Below are positions 38,584 through 46,936 of a stretch of 64,000 nt of DNA, piece after piece. The notes under the pieces are model-generated. The model was not told the DNA's origin and ran no database searches. It was given only the letters and a program-made list of their open reading frames with translations. This DNA comes from Paludisphaera mucosa (GTDB lineage: Bacteria; Planctomycetota; Planctomycetia; Isosphaerales; Isosphaeraceae): the NCBI RefSeq assembly GCF_029589435.1, contig NZ_JARRAG010000002.1:3038001-3102000 (forward strand). The letters are read 5' to 3'. Made by a program: the position numbers and the translations under genes. Position 1 is the stretch's first letter. Each line of letters begins with the position of its first letter.

Positions 38584-41436
38584 TCACCAGGTCGATTCGC
38601 TGGCCTCGGTCGACCATGAGCTGGAGGAGGCGTCCGACTCCACGGCGTCCGCGACCGGCTGCTCCCGGTCGTCGGGCTCGCCGGCCATGGCGGCCCCTCC
38701 CATCATGGCCCCGGCCGCACCTATTGCAGCTCCCATGCCGAAATTCTGCATCGCGACCGACCGCCGCCGCTGCTCGGCCGCGATCTGCATCTGGCGGACG
38801 TACGCCTGCTGGACGGCGGACTGATGGGCCTGGCGGACCTGCTGGATCGACGAACCGGCCGCGCGTATGGCTTGCTCGTATTCCTGCGAATGATAGAGCC
38901 CCTGGGCCTGGTCGAGCGACGATTCGGCCGGCGACGTGTCGAGCGCGACCCCCATCGAGAGGTAAGTGCGGCCTTCGCGGAGCGTCCTCACGGCCTCGGA
39001 GATCTCGGACTCGGCCTGGCGGGCGAGCCGGACGTCCTCGTGGGCCAGGCGCTCGGAATGCTCCAGGTCGCTCTTGGCCCCGCGAACCTGGTCGAGCAGC
39101 ATCGGCCACTCGTTGCCGACGCGGGTGCTGTCGTTGCCGACCAGGTCCAGGACCTCCTGTGCGTGGCGGAAGTGCTGGTTGGCGGCCAGCCGGTCCTCGC
39201 TATGGCCGGCGAGGAACGCCTCCACCCGCGAGGCGAGCTGACGCGCCTGGTCGTACTCGGTGGTCAAGAGCTGATAGACGTCCAGGTCCGACTGGGCCTG
39301 CGACAGCGCGATGCCGTACTCCTCGCGCGCCTCGGCGAGGGCCCGCCGCGCCGAGGGCCAGTCGGGCTGGGACGTGGAGGTCGTTCGGATCGCCTTTTCG
39401 CGAGCCTTCGCAGCGGCCTGCAGGCTCTCGCGGGCCTGGCCGCCGACGACGTGGTCGTACTGGGCGAAGAAGCGTCGGACGTCGCGATCTCGCGTGGCGA
39501 GGTCGTCGGCGAGCCGCTTCGACTCCTCGCGCACGCCCTTCAGCCCGGTGAGCTGCTCGCCCACGGCGTTCATGAGCTGGAAGACGGCCTTCTGCTCCAG
39601 GCCCAGCCGCCCGAGGAGTCGGGCCGCAAGGAGGTACTTCTGCGTCTTGGGGTCGGCGGCCTCCTCGACCTCGTCGGCCTTGCGCTCGAAGGTCTCCAAC
39701 AGCGTCCGGGCCTGATGGAGATTGCCCGAGACCGCCTGCCACGAGGCCGGGGCGAAATCACTCTTCAGCTCCTGCTCGAAGGCCGCGTACTGATTCACGG
39801 CCTCGCGGAGCCGGCGGGTCTCGCGACGGCTCTCGTCGAGCCCGCGCTCGACGAACGCCTTCGCCTTCACCACGGCGTGGAGCACGCCTCTGGCCTGATC
39901 GAGCAGCGTCCGCCCCGCGGCCAATTCCTGGCCGGCCAGGGCGGGGTCGCCCGCCTCGAGCGCCGCCTGCAGGCGGGCCAGGGCCTGTTCGGACTGGGAG
40001 GACGGCGGGTCGGGGTCGCCCCCCTCCTCGGCGAGTCGGAGTCCGCCGCGGCGATGCTCGGCGACTTCGGCCCGCAGCTTGGCGATCGCCTCCTGCACCT
40101 TCTTGCCGTCGCCCAGTCGGGCGACGACGTCGGACGCGCGCAGGACGAGCGCGTCCCCCTCGGCCTTCGTGCGTTCGAGGATCGATTTCGCCCCCAGGGG
40201 GTCGCGCGCCAGGATCGCGGCGGCCTGTCCGGCCTGGGCCTCCAGCCGATCGACCTCGGGCTGGTAGGGGACGGTCGGCAGGCCGGCGGAGTGGACCGCC
40301 TTGACCCGCGCGGCCGCCTGCTCGCGGATCTCGACGACGGCCTGCACCGTCACCCGGGCCTCGTCGTGGGCGGCGTTGAGGCGGTCCATCGTCTGGGCGC
40401 ACGCCTGCGCCCCCTGCTCGACCTCGTCGAACACCTTGGCTTCGGAGACGAGGGCCTCGGCCTCGGCCATCGCCTTCGACCCCTTGGCCCCCTGCTTCTG
40501 GGCCCGGTCGACGACGTCCATGACCTCCAGCCAGCGGTCCCAGAGCCCCTTCAGGTCCTCCTGGGCCTTCTGATAGAGGGCCAGCGTGTCGCCCGTCATC
40601 GGCTCGGTGAAGTCGGGGTCCTCGACGGGGAGCGACTTGAGCCGGGCCTTGAGGCCGTCGAGCCGGTCCATCATGGCGACGGCCTTGCCCTTGTAGTCCT
40701 TCAGCTTGGCGTTGAAGCTTCCGCGGGCCCGCCGCCGGCCCAGCCAGACGAGGCCGGCGATCATCAGGGCGATGGCGGCGAAGGAGCCGGCGAGCGACCA
40801 GGCCAGGTCGCTGCCGGCCGGCCCATGAAGCCGCGTCGGCGGCGCGGACGGCGCCGCGGTCGTCGTCTTGACCTCCCCCGTGCCGGCCACGGGCGCCTGC
40901 GCGGCCTCATGGGCGGTGACGTATTCGTCGACGCCGTTCAACAGGGCGACGAGGGCCCCCGGATAGTCGCCCGCGCGGGCGAGCGGGATGAACCTGGGCT
41001 CGACGATCTCGCGATCGATCACGGCCCCCTTCAGCCCGATCCGGCCCGCGAGCGTCGCCCCGGGCAGCACGCTCACCTGGTGGTTGTCGAGGGCCGTCAC
41101 CACGATCACCGCGCGGTCGAGGTCCAGCTTCTCCCCCCTGGTCGCGGCCTCGCCCCGCCAGGCGTCGCGGAGCCGTTCGGCGAAGGCCCGGGTCGCCGAT
41201 TGCCCCTCGCCCGAGGACTTGACCACGACCACGTAGTACGACTGCGGCGAACGCGACTCCAGCGATCGGATCGCGTCGGCCACCGGCGCGTAACGATCGG
41301 CCGCGCCCTGGACGTACAGGCGCTCGCCCGTGAAGGCGGGCATGGGACTCGCCTCCTCCGCACGGACCGCGCCCACCATGGCGGCGACCCACAGCAGGAA
41401 GAACGGGCGGCGTTTCGCCGCGAAGATCGTGCTCAT
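38584..41436 (-). CDS. TPM-domain membrane protein with long coiled-coil cytoplasmic region
   Basis: This 950-residue protein has a signal peptide (to about residue 26) and a TPM/YgcG-like periplasmic domain (about 35-175; SYYVVVVKSSGEGQSATRAF, DLDRAVIVVTALDNHQVSVL, AGDYPGALVALLNGVDEYV). A transmembrane helix at 211-233 (LAWSLAGSFAAIALMIAGLV) is followed by about 650 residues of charged helical coiled coil facing the cytoplasm. The last 50 residues are a Gly/Ala/Met-rich stretch (FGMGAAIGAAGAMMGGAAMA) and a Ser/Thr tail. It heads the operon with pspA and the AAA+ gene. Its coiled coil on the PspA side of the membrane suggests it links an outside signal to PspA (inference). Confidence 0.85.
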   Translation of the reverse strand: MSTIFAAKRRPFFLLWVAAMVGAVRAEEASPMPAFTGERLYVQGAADRYAPVADAIRSLESRSPQSYYVVVVKSSGEGQSATRAFAERLRDAWRGEAATRGEKLDLDRAVIVVTALDNHQVSVLPGATLAGRIGLKGAVIDREIVEPRFIPLARAGDYPGALVALLNGVDEYVTAHEAAQAPVAGTGEVKTTTAAPSAPPTRLHGPAGSDLAWSLAGSFAAIALMIAGLVWLGRRRARGSFNAKLKDYKGKAVAMMDRLDGLKARLKSLPVEDPDFTEPMTGDTLALYQKAQEDLKGLWDRWLEVMDVVDRAQKQGAKGSKAMAEAEALVSEAKVFDEVEQGAQACAQTMDRLNAAHDEARVTVQAVVEIREQAAARVKAVHSAGLPTVPYQPEVDRLEAQAGQAAAILARDPLGAKSILERTKAEGDALVLRASDVVARLGDGKKVQEAIAKLRAEVAEHRRGGLRLAEEGGDPDPPSSQSEQALARLQAALEAGDPALAGQELAAGRTLLDQARGVLHAVVKAKAFVERGLDESRRETRRLREAVNQYAAFEQELKSDFAPASWQAVSGNLHQARTLLETFERKADEVEEAADPKTQKYLLAARLLGRLGLEQKAVFQLMNAVGEQLTGLKGVREESKRLADDLATRDRDVRRFFAQYDHVVGGQARESLQAAAKAREKAIRTTSTSQPDWPSARRALAEAREEYGIALSQAQSDLDVYQLLTTEYDQARQLASRVEAFLAGHSEDRLAANQHFRHAQEVLDLVGNDSTRVGNEWPMLLDQVRGAKSDLEHSERLAHEDVRLARQAESEISEAVRTLREGRTYLSMGVALDTSPAESSLDQAQGLYHSQEYEQAIRAAGSSIQQVRQAHQSAVQQAYVRQMQIAAEQRRRSVAMQNFGMGAAIGAAGAMMGGAAMAGEPDDREQPVADAVESDASSSSWSTEASESTW

Positions 41437-41806
41437 GTATCAGCCTACCTGGGCGGACTTGGGGACCCTGACCGGACGCCGCCGTCGCGGCTCGCGACGG
41501 TCGCAGACCCGGGATGCACTCGGCCAGCGTATCCCCGCGGCCACGCGCGTTCAACCTGTCAAGAGGCTATCGCGGCAAATGGGCCAGGCCGCCCGACGTC
41601 CTCCGCGATCAACATTCCGGTGACATCGCGCGACATGCCCTCAAGTCGCGTCGATATTACGCCCACCAGTCTTGTTTCCTTCGGGGCCAGGGATATCAAT
41701 TCCATGCAAGCACGATCCACGGCGATCGGCTTCTGCGAAGGCGAAGCTGCCCTCCTGGAGTGCCCGGCGAGACCTCATGACGTTAGAACCCGGTTTGGGA
41801 GCAACC
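41437..41806. other. Divergent intergenic region, psp-like operon / choice-of-anchor A gene
   Basis: This 370-bp region carries no gene. An exact minus-strand TTGACA (41562-41557) points toward the TPM gene 120 bp away, but no good -10 follows at 16-18 bp. On the plus strand it contains the 19-bp element at 41694-41712 shared with the next gene. Confidence 0.5.
41672..41712 (+). promoter_or_regulatory. Conserved upstream element of choice-of-anchor A gene 1
   Basis: The 19-mer at 41694-41712 (TATCAATTCCATGCAAGCA) matches the one before gene 2 at 16 of 19 positions, ending in an identical CATGCAAGCA. It ends 94 bp before the start codon. A TTGTTT lies at 41672-41677, 16 bp before the TATC. 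It may be a promoter core or an activator site. Confidence 0.55.
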
Positions 41807-42811
41807 ATGTCGCGTGTTTCTCGAAAAGCCCTGACCTTTTGCATGCTGTTCGCCGCCTCGTCGGTCGCGGCCCGCGCCGACCTGATCAACAACTGGAACC
41901 TTGTGACGACGGGGAATTTCTACTCCCACTCCTCCACCGAGATCGACGGCAACGTCCGCATCGGCGGCGCGATGAGCGTCGACAAGTACAACGTGGGCAT
42001 CCACCTGGGCTCGCCGTACCGTAGCCAGGACACGCTGGTGGTCGGCGGCAGCGTGACGGGCGAGGTCCGGGTGCAGACCGGCAACGCCCAGATCGGCGGC
42101 GCCGGGGCCCAGGTGACGGCGGTCGACGGCACGACCGGCGTCCACACGAACGTCGGCGCGGTCCAGAACATCGGCGTCCAGGACGCGTTGGAGCTGAAGG
42201 CCGATTCGCAGGCCTTCGCGGCGATGGCCACGCTGGCGGCCAATGTGGCGACCCTGCCCTCGGGCCAGCCGAGCGGGGCCCTGTTCACCGTCGCGGCGGT
42301 CGACGCCAACAAGATCGCCGTCTTCAACATCAACGGAGCGGATCTTTTCAGCAGCAAGACGCAGCAGATCGACCTGAAGCTGGCGAACGGCATGACGGAG
42401 TCCTCCGTCGGCACCGTGGTCATCAACGTGACGGGCGCGTCGTTCTCCATGAACAACGGCATGGGCAATTTCGTCGGCTTCTTCACGAGCGATTGGGCCC
42501 GCTCGCACGTCATCTGGAACTTCACGGACGCGACCTCGCTCGACTTCACGAACCACGAGTTCGACGGTGCGATCCTCGCCTACCAGGCCTCGCTCCAGAG
42601 CGGCTCGGCCCCGATCCAGGGCTCGGTCTTCGTCAAGGAATTCCTGGGGCCGAATGGTGTGGGCCAGACCGGTGAGATCCACCTCCCGCTGTTCAAGGGC
42701 TTCGATCCCGCCTCCCATCCCGCGGTCCCCGAACCCGCGAGCGTGACGATGTTGGGCCTCGCCGCGGCGGCCGGCGCCGCATGGCGTCTGAAGCGGCTTC
42801 GCGCGGCCTGA
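41807..42811 (+). CDS. Choice-of-anchor A family protein with PEP-CTERM-like sorting tail (copy 1)
   Basis: This 334-residue exported protein has a signal peptide (KALTFCMLFAASSVAARA), then the family start DLINNWNLVTTGNFYSHSS and EIDGNVRIGGAMSVDKYNVG. A beta-rich choice-of-anchor A domain follows (VIWNFTDATSLDFTNHEFD, GAILAYQASLQSGSAPIQGS, VFVKEF). It ends with a PEP-CTERM-like signal: VPEPASVTMLGLAAAAGA, then basic WRLKRLRAA. Such tails are processed by exosortase and place proteins at the surface or in the biofilm matrix. The frame is open from 41672 but the ATG at 41807, with GGGAG upstream, gives the signal peptide. No exosortase gene is in the window. Confidence 0.88.
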   Translation: MSRVSRKALTFCMLFAASSVAARADLINNWNLVTTGNFYSHSSTEIDGNVRIGGAMSVDKYNVGIHLGSPYRSQDTLVVGGSVTGEVRVQTGNAQIGGAGAQVTAVDGTTGVHTNVGAVQNIGVQDALELKADSQAFAAMATLAANVATLPSGQPSGALFTVAAVDANKIAVFNINGADLFSSKTQQIDLKLANGMTESSVGTVVINVTGASFSMNNGMGNFVGFFTSDWARSHVIWNFTDATSLDFTNHEFDGAILAYQASLQSGSAPIQGSVFVKEFLGPNGVGQTGEIHLPLFKGFDPASHPAVPEPASVTMLGLAAAAGAAWRLKRLRAA

Positions 42812-42840
42812 TCGGCGGCGCCCGACGAGCGCCCCCATCG

Positions 42841-42869
42841 CCCCCGCGACGCTGCGGGGGTTTTTCTTT
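42841..42869 (+). terminator. Intrinsic terminator after choice-of-anchor A gene 1
   Basis: CCCCCGC (42841-42847) and GCGGGGG (42854-42860) form a 7-bp stem with a 6-nt loop, followed by TTTTTCTTT. It lies 30 bp after the stop codon and is the clearest rho-independent terminator in the window. Confidence 0.85.
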
Positions 42870-43021
42870 GCGCCCTTCTCCGCGAGGCGAGCCTCATGGA
42901 GATCCGCCGGCCTCCGGACCGACCCCGTCCCGACCGGTCGGCCGCACGTCCCGATTTTTCCACGTCTCGTCGCATCCGGCCCCTCATCGCGCCCTTTCCG
43001 AGCGGGCCGGCGATCGACCAT

Positions 43022-43063
43022 TTGTAAGGTCGAGGTCCGCGACCTATCGGTTTCATGCAAGCA
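43022..43063 (+). promoter_or_regulatory. Conserved upstream element of choice-of-anchor A gene 2
   Basis: TATCGGTTTCATGCAAGCA (43045-43063) differs from the copy before gene 1 at only three of 19 positions. TTGTAA lies at 43022-43027, 17 bp before the TATC. It ends 89 bp before the start codon. Distance and order are almost the same in both genes, while the rest of the two leaders is unlike. Confidence 0.55.
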
Positions 43064-43152
43064 GGCGACGCCGCGCCGGGAGTGACGGACCCCCGCGCGG
43101 CTTGGGCAGGAAGTCCGCGCGTAAGACCCGTCGCGAAATTCTTGGAGATTTC

Positions 43153-44196
43153 ATGGCGAACTTCGCGAAGCAGCGCTGGTTCTTCTGCGTCCTGGGCCTG
43201 GCGTCGACGGCGCTGCCGGCCCGGGCGGATTTGCTCACGAACTGGAACGTCGTCACCACGGGGGATCTCTACGCCGCCTCCGATGCGCAAGGCCCAGTAC
43301 GGGTCGGCGGGAATCTCTACGTGCAGAACAGCTTCGAGGTCGCGGCGAAACAAGGCTCGCCGACCTCTTCCAACCCGTCGCTGGTCGTCGGCGGAGACGT
43401 GAAAACCAAGCGTAACAATGCCGAGACCGTGAAGGTCCTCCAGGGCGACGCCGTCATCGGCGGCACGATCAACGGGGCGTCCAACGACAAGGCCCGGATC
43501 GTCTCCACGCGCGACGGGGGCGCGGTCAAGATGGACTCGTCCGTGTCCGGCATCGGCGCGGCCGACGCCAAGGAGTTGCAGGCCGACTCGCTCGCCTTTC
43601 ACGCGATGGAGGCGACGAAGCAGGCGATCTACATCCCGACCGCCCAGGTCGACACCGCCGTCTTCACGGTCCTCTCCGTGAACGCCGACGGCAACGCGGT
43701 CTTCAACATCGACGACGCGAAGCTGTTCAACGACTCGAACATACGCGGGTTCGCCCTGGACTTGAACGGCTTCAAGTTCGGCGAGGGGCAGTCGGTCGTA
43801 TTCAACGTCGGCGGTTCCCAGATCGATTTCCACAGCGGCCTGAACTTCGACGGGGCCTTCCGGACGTCGGTCTCCAACATCATCTGGAATTTCTACGACG
43901 CGAAGCAGATCGACCTGAACCGGAACAACTTCGCGGGCGCGTTGCTCGCCTCGGAGGCCGTGCTGACGGACGCCAACGTGATGGCGGGCTCGGTCTTCGT
44001 CGGGTCGTTCGGCACGACTTACGGCAACGGAATGGGGGCAGAGGTGCAAGCGCCGATGTACCTGGGATACGACCCCTCGAATCCGCCCGCGAAGATCGCC
44101 TCGGCGTCGACGCCCGAGCCGTCGAGCCTGGCGATGGCCGGCCTCGCCGTCATGGCGGGCGTGGCGACCCGGGCCCGGCGACGTCGCGCGAGCTGA
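43153..44196 (+). CDS. Choice-of-anchor A family protein with PEP-CTERM-like sorting tail (copy 2)
   Basis: This 347-residue paralogue of the preceding gene has a signal peptide (QRWFFCVLGLASTALPARA), then DLLTNWNVVTTGDLYAASD and VRVGGNLYVQNSF. The beta-rich domain includes VIGGTINGASNDKARIVST and IIWNFYDAKQIDLNRNNFAG, followed by ALLASEAVLT and AGSVFVGSF. The tail TPEPSSLAMAGLAVMAGV, then ATRARRRRAS, is a PEP-CTERM-type signal. Start ATG 43153 has GGAG at 6 nt. Presumably a surface or matrix protein. The two copies share domain order but are well diverged, so the duplication is not recent. Confidence 0.88.
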   Translation: MANFAKQRWFFCVLGLASTALPARADLLTNWNVVTTGDLYAASDAQGPVRVGGNLYVQNSFEVAAKQGSPTSSNPSLVVGGDVKTKRNNAETVKVLQGDAVIGGTINGASNDKARIVSTRDGGAVKMDSSVSGIGAADAKELQADSLAFHAMEATKQAIYIPTAQVDTAVFTVLSVNADGNAVFNIDDAKLFNDSNIRGFALDLNGFKFGEGQSVVFNVGGSQIDFHSGLNFDGAFRTSVSNIIWNFYDAKQIDLNRNNFAGALLASEAVLTDANVMAGSVFVGSFGTTYGNGMGAEVQAPMYLGYDPSNPPAKIASASTPEPSSLAMAGLAVMAGVATRARRRRAS

Positions 44197-44533
44197 CGGC
44201 GACGCCTCGCCGTTCGGTCCCGAAACCGGCCCCCACGGCGACGCGGGGGTCTTTCCGTGCGCGCCGAGCGAAGGAATCCCGCCAGGCCCTTGGTCCTTCC
44301 CGGCCGTCGGTGTAGACTGGAAAAACTGAACGATGACGTGGTTCAGGTTCGATCCTGGTGACAGGCGGGCCTCACCCCGCATCGCCGCCGAAGCCCCGTC
44401 ACGGGCGGAGCGGCGGCATGCCCTCGCGATTCGACGGCCCCGTCGGGAGCATCGAAAGCGGCCGAGGGCGCGACGACGAGCCGGGTCGGCCCGCCGGACG
44501 CCACACAGCTCAGGATTCCGACGGGAGACGACC
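44197..44533. other. Intergenic region upstream of the octaheme cytochrome gene
   Basis: This 337-bp region holds a weak terminator (44230-44254) and the leader of the cytochrome gene. A CAGGTTCGATCCTG hairpin around 44345-44358 resembles a tRNA T-arm but no tRNA fits around it. No other gene is visible. Confidence 0.5.
44230..44254 (+). terminator. Weak terminator-like hairpin after choice-of-anchor A gene 2
   Basis: CCCCC (44230-44234) and GGGGG (44245-44249) with a 10-nt loop, followed by TCTTT. Stem and T-run are both short. Confidence 0.35.
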
Positions 44534-45979
44534 ATGTCGTTTCGCGGATTATTCCTCGCCGTCGTGCTCAGCACGGCGATGATCGTCGCCGCTTTCATCG
44601 TGCAGGCGAAGCGGCCCCGGATCGAGGTCGCGCGGGCCTCGGCCGACCTTGTCAAGGCCACCGGCAAGTGCGCCGACTGCCATCGCCACGAGACCTCGGC
44701 CGTCGTGCACGAGTACGAGATGAGCCGCCACAGCAAGGCGGGCGTGAACTGCCTCGACTGCCATCAGCCGACGAAGGGCCAGGAGCCCTACGACCACAAG
44801 GGCTTCACGATCACCAAGAAGCTCACCTCGTCCAACTGCCAGGCCTGCCACCAGAAGCAGGTCGACGAGTACATGCGCAGCCGTCACGCCGCCCCCGCCT
44901 GGGCCGCGGTCGCCGGCGCGGGCGACTTCAACGCCGAGCAGATCGCCTTCAGCGAGGGCATCCACAAGGGGGCCGTCGATCGCCCGGCGCATCCGTTGAC
45001 GGCCGTCGAAGGGATGGCGGCGATCAACAAGGGCTGCCGCCAGTGCCACGACATCGGCCGGCCCAACGCCGACGGCTCGATCGGCTCGTGCACCGCCTGC
45101 CACGCGCGTCACGTCGCGTCGGTCGAGCTGGCGCGGCTCCCCGAGACCTGCGGCCAGTGCCACATGGGCCCGGACCACTCGCAACTCGAGATCTACCACG
45201 AGTCGAAGCACGGCGTCCTGTTCAACGCCCAGCGGCCGATCATGAACCTTTCCGCCCGGCCCGAGAAGCTCACCACCGAGGACATGCCCGTCCCCACGTG
45301 CGCGACCTGCCACATGAGCGGGCTGGAGGGGGAGAAGTTCACGCACGACGTCACCGAGCGGCTCTCGTACTTCCTCTTCGCCAGCGTGTCGGACCGCCGG
45401 CCCAAGTTCGAGGAAGGTCGGCGGAACATGAAGGCGATCTGCCTCAAGTGCCACACCAACCCCAAAATCCTCCAGTTCTACGGCGAGGCCGAGGGCGTCG
45501 TCCGTTCGACCAACAAGCTGGTGAAAGACGCCGATAAGATCATCGCCGACCTCCGCAAGGACGGCCTGCTCACCCCCCAGCCGTTCGACGAGCCGATCGA
45601 ATACATCCACTTCGACCTCTGGCACTACGGCGGCCGGACCGCCAAGCACGGGGCCTACATGGGCGGGGCCGACTTCGTCCAGTGGCACGGCTACTACGAG
45701 ATCGTCCAGAAGATGGCCGAGCTGACCAAGTCCGCCGAGGAGATCCGCGCCGCGGGGGCGAAGGTGGGCGAGGCCGCCCCGAAGTCCGCCCGCGCAGCCC
45801 GACGATCGCGGCCGGCCGCTCCCGCGGCCCCGGCCGCGGAGCCGCCGGCCGCGCCGGCCCCGGCCGTCGAACCCACGAAGGTCGACGAGCTTCCCGCGGA
45901 CGTCTTCAAGCCGGAAGACGCGCCGGCCACACCTGACAAGCCGGGAGGCGGGGCCCATGCTTCGCGCGCTGCAGAGTAG
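44534..45979 (+). CDS. Octaheme c-type cytochrome, hydroxylamine-oxidoreductase-like
   Basis: This 481-residue protein has an N-terminal signal/anchor helix (FLAVVLSTAMIVAAFIV) and eight CxxCH haem sites: residues 46, 73, 102, 168, 186, 206, 256 and 303. The count, spacing and distal helices (IEYIHFDLWHYGGRTAKHGA, ADFVQWHGYYEIVQKMAEL) match the HAO-like octaheme family, which oxidises hydroxylamine or hydrazine or reduces nitrite or hydroxylamine. In oxidative enzymes a C-terminal Tyr cross-links to the catalytic haem; candidate Tyr residues (375, 387, 388) exist but cannot be matched by eye. The Ala/Pro-rich tail (about 405-481) is unusual. Its end overlaps the next, membrane-protein gene by 23 bp. 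Confidence 0.9.
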   Translation: MSFRGLFLAVVLSTAMIVAAFIVQAKRPRIEVARASADLVKATGKCADCHRHETSAVVHEYEMSRHSKAGVNCLDCHQPTKGQEPYDHKGFTITKKLTSSNCQACHQKQVDEYMRSRHAAPAWAAVAGAGDFNAEQIAFSEGIHKGAVDRPAHPLTAVEGMAAINKGCRQCHDIGRPNADGSIGSCTACHARHVASVELARLPETCGQCHMGPDHSQLEIYHESKHGVLFNAQRPIMNLSARPEKLTTEDMPVPTCATCHMSGLEGEKFTHDVTERLSYFLFASVSDRRPKFEEGRRNMKAICLKCHTNPKILQFYGEAEGVVRSTNKLVKDADKIIADLRKDGLLTPQPFDEPIEYIHFDLWHYGGRTAKHGAYMGGADFVQWHGYYEIVQKMAELTKSAEEIRAAGAKVGEAAPKSARAARRSRPAAPAAPAAEPPAAPAPAVEPTKVDELPADVFKPEDAPATPDKPGGGAHASRAAE

Positions 45980-46832
45980 GGGATGGCCGAGCCGCCCTTC
46001 GTTCTGGGTCGAGCTGTTCGCGATCGGCAACATCGGGTTCCTCGCGGTCGACGTCGCCGTCGCGCACGCCGTGAACGCCTTCGAGCACCCGGCCGAGTTC
46101 ATCCCCGTGGTCTTCTCGATGGCCTGCCCCCCCCTGCTCCTGCTGGCCATGCTGCTGGGCGGGGCCGAGCCGAGCTTGCGCCGGCGCCCGAAAGAGGGCG
46201 TCTCGCGGCGGCGGGCGGGCCTGTCCTGGGGGATCGGCGTGCTCGTCGGCGGGGCCTCGCTGATCGTCGGCGTGGCGGGCCTGATCTACCACCTGCGGGG
46301 CGACTTCTTCGAGGCGATGACCCTCAAGAACCTCGTCTACACGGCCCCTTTCGCAGCGCCCCTGGCCTATGCCGGGCTGGGCTTCCTGGTCCTGCTCAAC
46401 CGCATGGTCGACGCGCGTTCGCGGGACTGGGCCGAGTGGGTCGTCCTCCTGGCGGCGGGGGGATGGGCCGGCAACTTCGTCCTGAGCCTCGCCGACCATG
46501 CTCAGAACGGGTTCTACTTCTCCAGCGAGTGGGCCAGCGTCGTCGCCTCGGCGATCGCCTTCAGCTTCCTTTGCGCCGTGCTGAGCGTCCCCGACAACCG
46601 GCCCCTCCGGAGGGCGGCCGTCGGGGTGATGGTCGTGCAACTGGTCGTCGGCGCGGCCGGGTCCTATTTCCACGTGGTCGCGAACCTGGGGCGGCCGACG
46701 GCGTCCGTCTGGAACTCCTTCCTCTTCGGCGCGCCGGCGTTCGCTCCACTCCTGTTCGACGACCTGGCGATCCTCGGCCTGCTGGGGCTCTGGGGGCTGG
46801 CGGCGAACGCGGCGACGACGTCCGAGGGATGA
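45957..46832 (+). CDS. Polytopic membrane protein coupled to the octaheme cytochrome
   Basis: This 291-residue protein has about eight transmembrane helices (for example FWVELFAIGNIGFLAVDVAV, WGIGVLVGGASLIVGVAGLI, WVVLLAAGGWAGNFVLSLAD, VGVMVVQLVVGAAGSYFHVV). Several His residues lie at helix ends (VAHAVNAFEH, IYHLRG, DHAQNG, YFHVV) and could ligate haem b or interact with quinone, though no known family pattern is met. The start overlaps the cytochrome gene by 23 bp, with GGAGG 9 nt before the ATG, so the two are translationally linked. A membrane electron-transfer partner is an inference. No close family is recognised. Confidence 0.78.
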   Translation: MLRALQSRGWPSRPSFWVELFAIGNIGFLAVDVAVAHAVNAFEHPAEFIPVVFSMACPPLLLLAMLLGGAEPSLRRRPKEGVSRRRAGLSWGIGVLVGGASLIVGVAGLIYHLRGDFFEAMTLKNLVYTAPFAAPLAYAGLGFLVLLNRMVDARSRDWAEWVVLLAAGGWAGNFVLSLADHAQNGFYFSSEWASVVASAIAFSFLCAVLSVPDNRPLRRAAVGVMVVQLVVGAAGSYFHVVANLGRPTASVWNSFLFGAPAFAPLLFDDLAILGLLGLWGLAANAATTSEG

Positions 46833-46861
46833 TCCCGCCCGCCGTTTCGCGGCCGCTCCGG

Positions 46862-46889
46862 TTGCAGGATCGCGGCGATGCGCGATAAT
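46862..46889 (+). promoter_or_regulatory. Candidate promoter upstream of hisD
   Basis: TTGCAG (46862-46867), a 16-bp spacer and GATAAT (46884-46889), about 48 bp before the hisD start codon. The -10 matches five of six positions; the -35 keeps only TTG. Confidence 0.45.
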
Positions 46890-46936
46890 GGAGGCCGCGA
46901 GTCGTCCCGCCTGCCTGGTCATCGCGAGCGAGCACC

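Larger units (their letters stand above)
42812..43152. other. Spacer between the two choice-of-anchor A genes
   Basis: This 341-bp spacer contains no gene. It holds a good intrinsic terminator at 42841-42869 and the upstream element at 43022-43063, so the two paralogues appear to be separately transcribed. Confidence 0.6.

Noticed and set aside
41672-43063. A sigma-54 (-24/-12) promoter for the PEP-CTERM-like genes, as known in some exosortase systems.
   Set aside because: No TGGCAC-N5-TTGC match is present at either conserved element.
44340-44365. A tRNA T-arm-like sequence (CAGGTTCGATCCTG).
   Set aside because: The loop would have six bases, and no acceptor, D or anticodon arms can be built around it.
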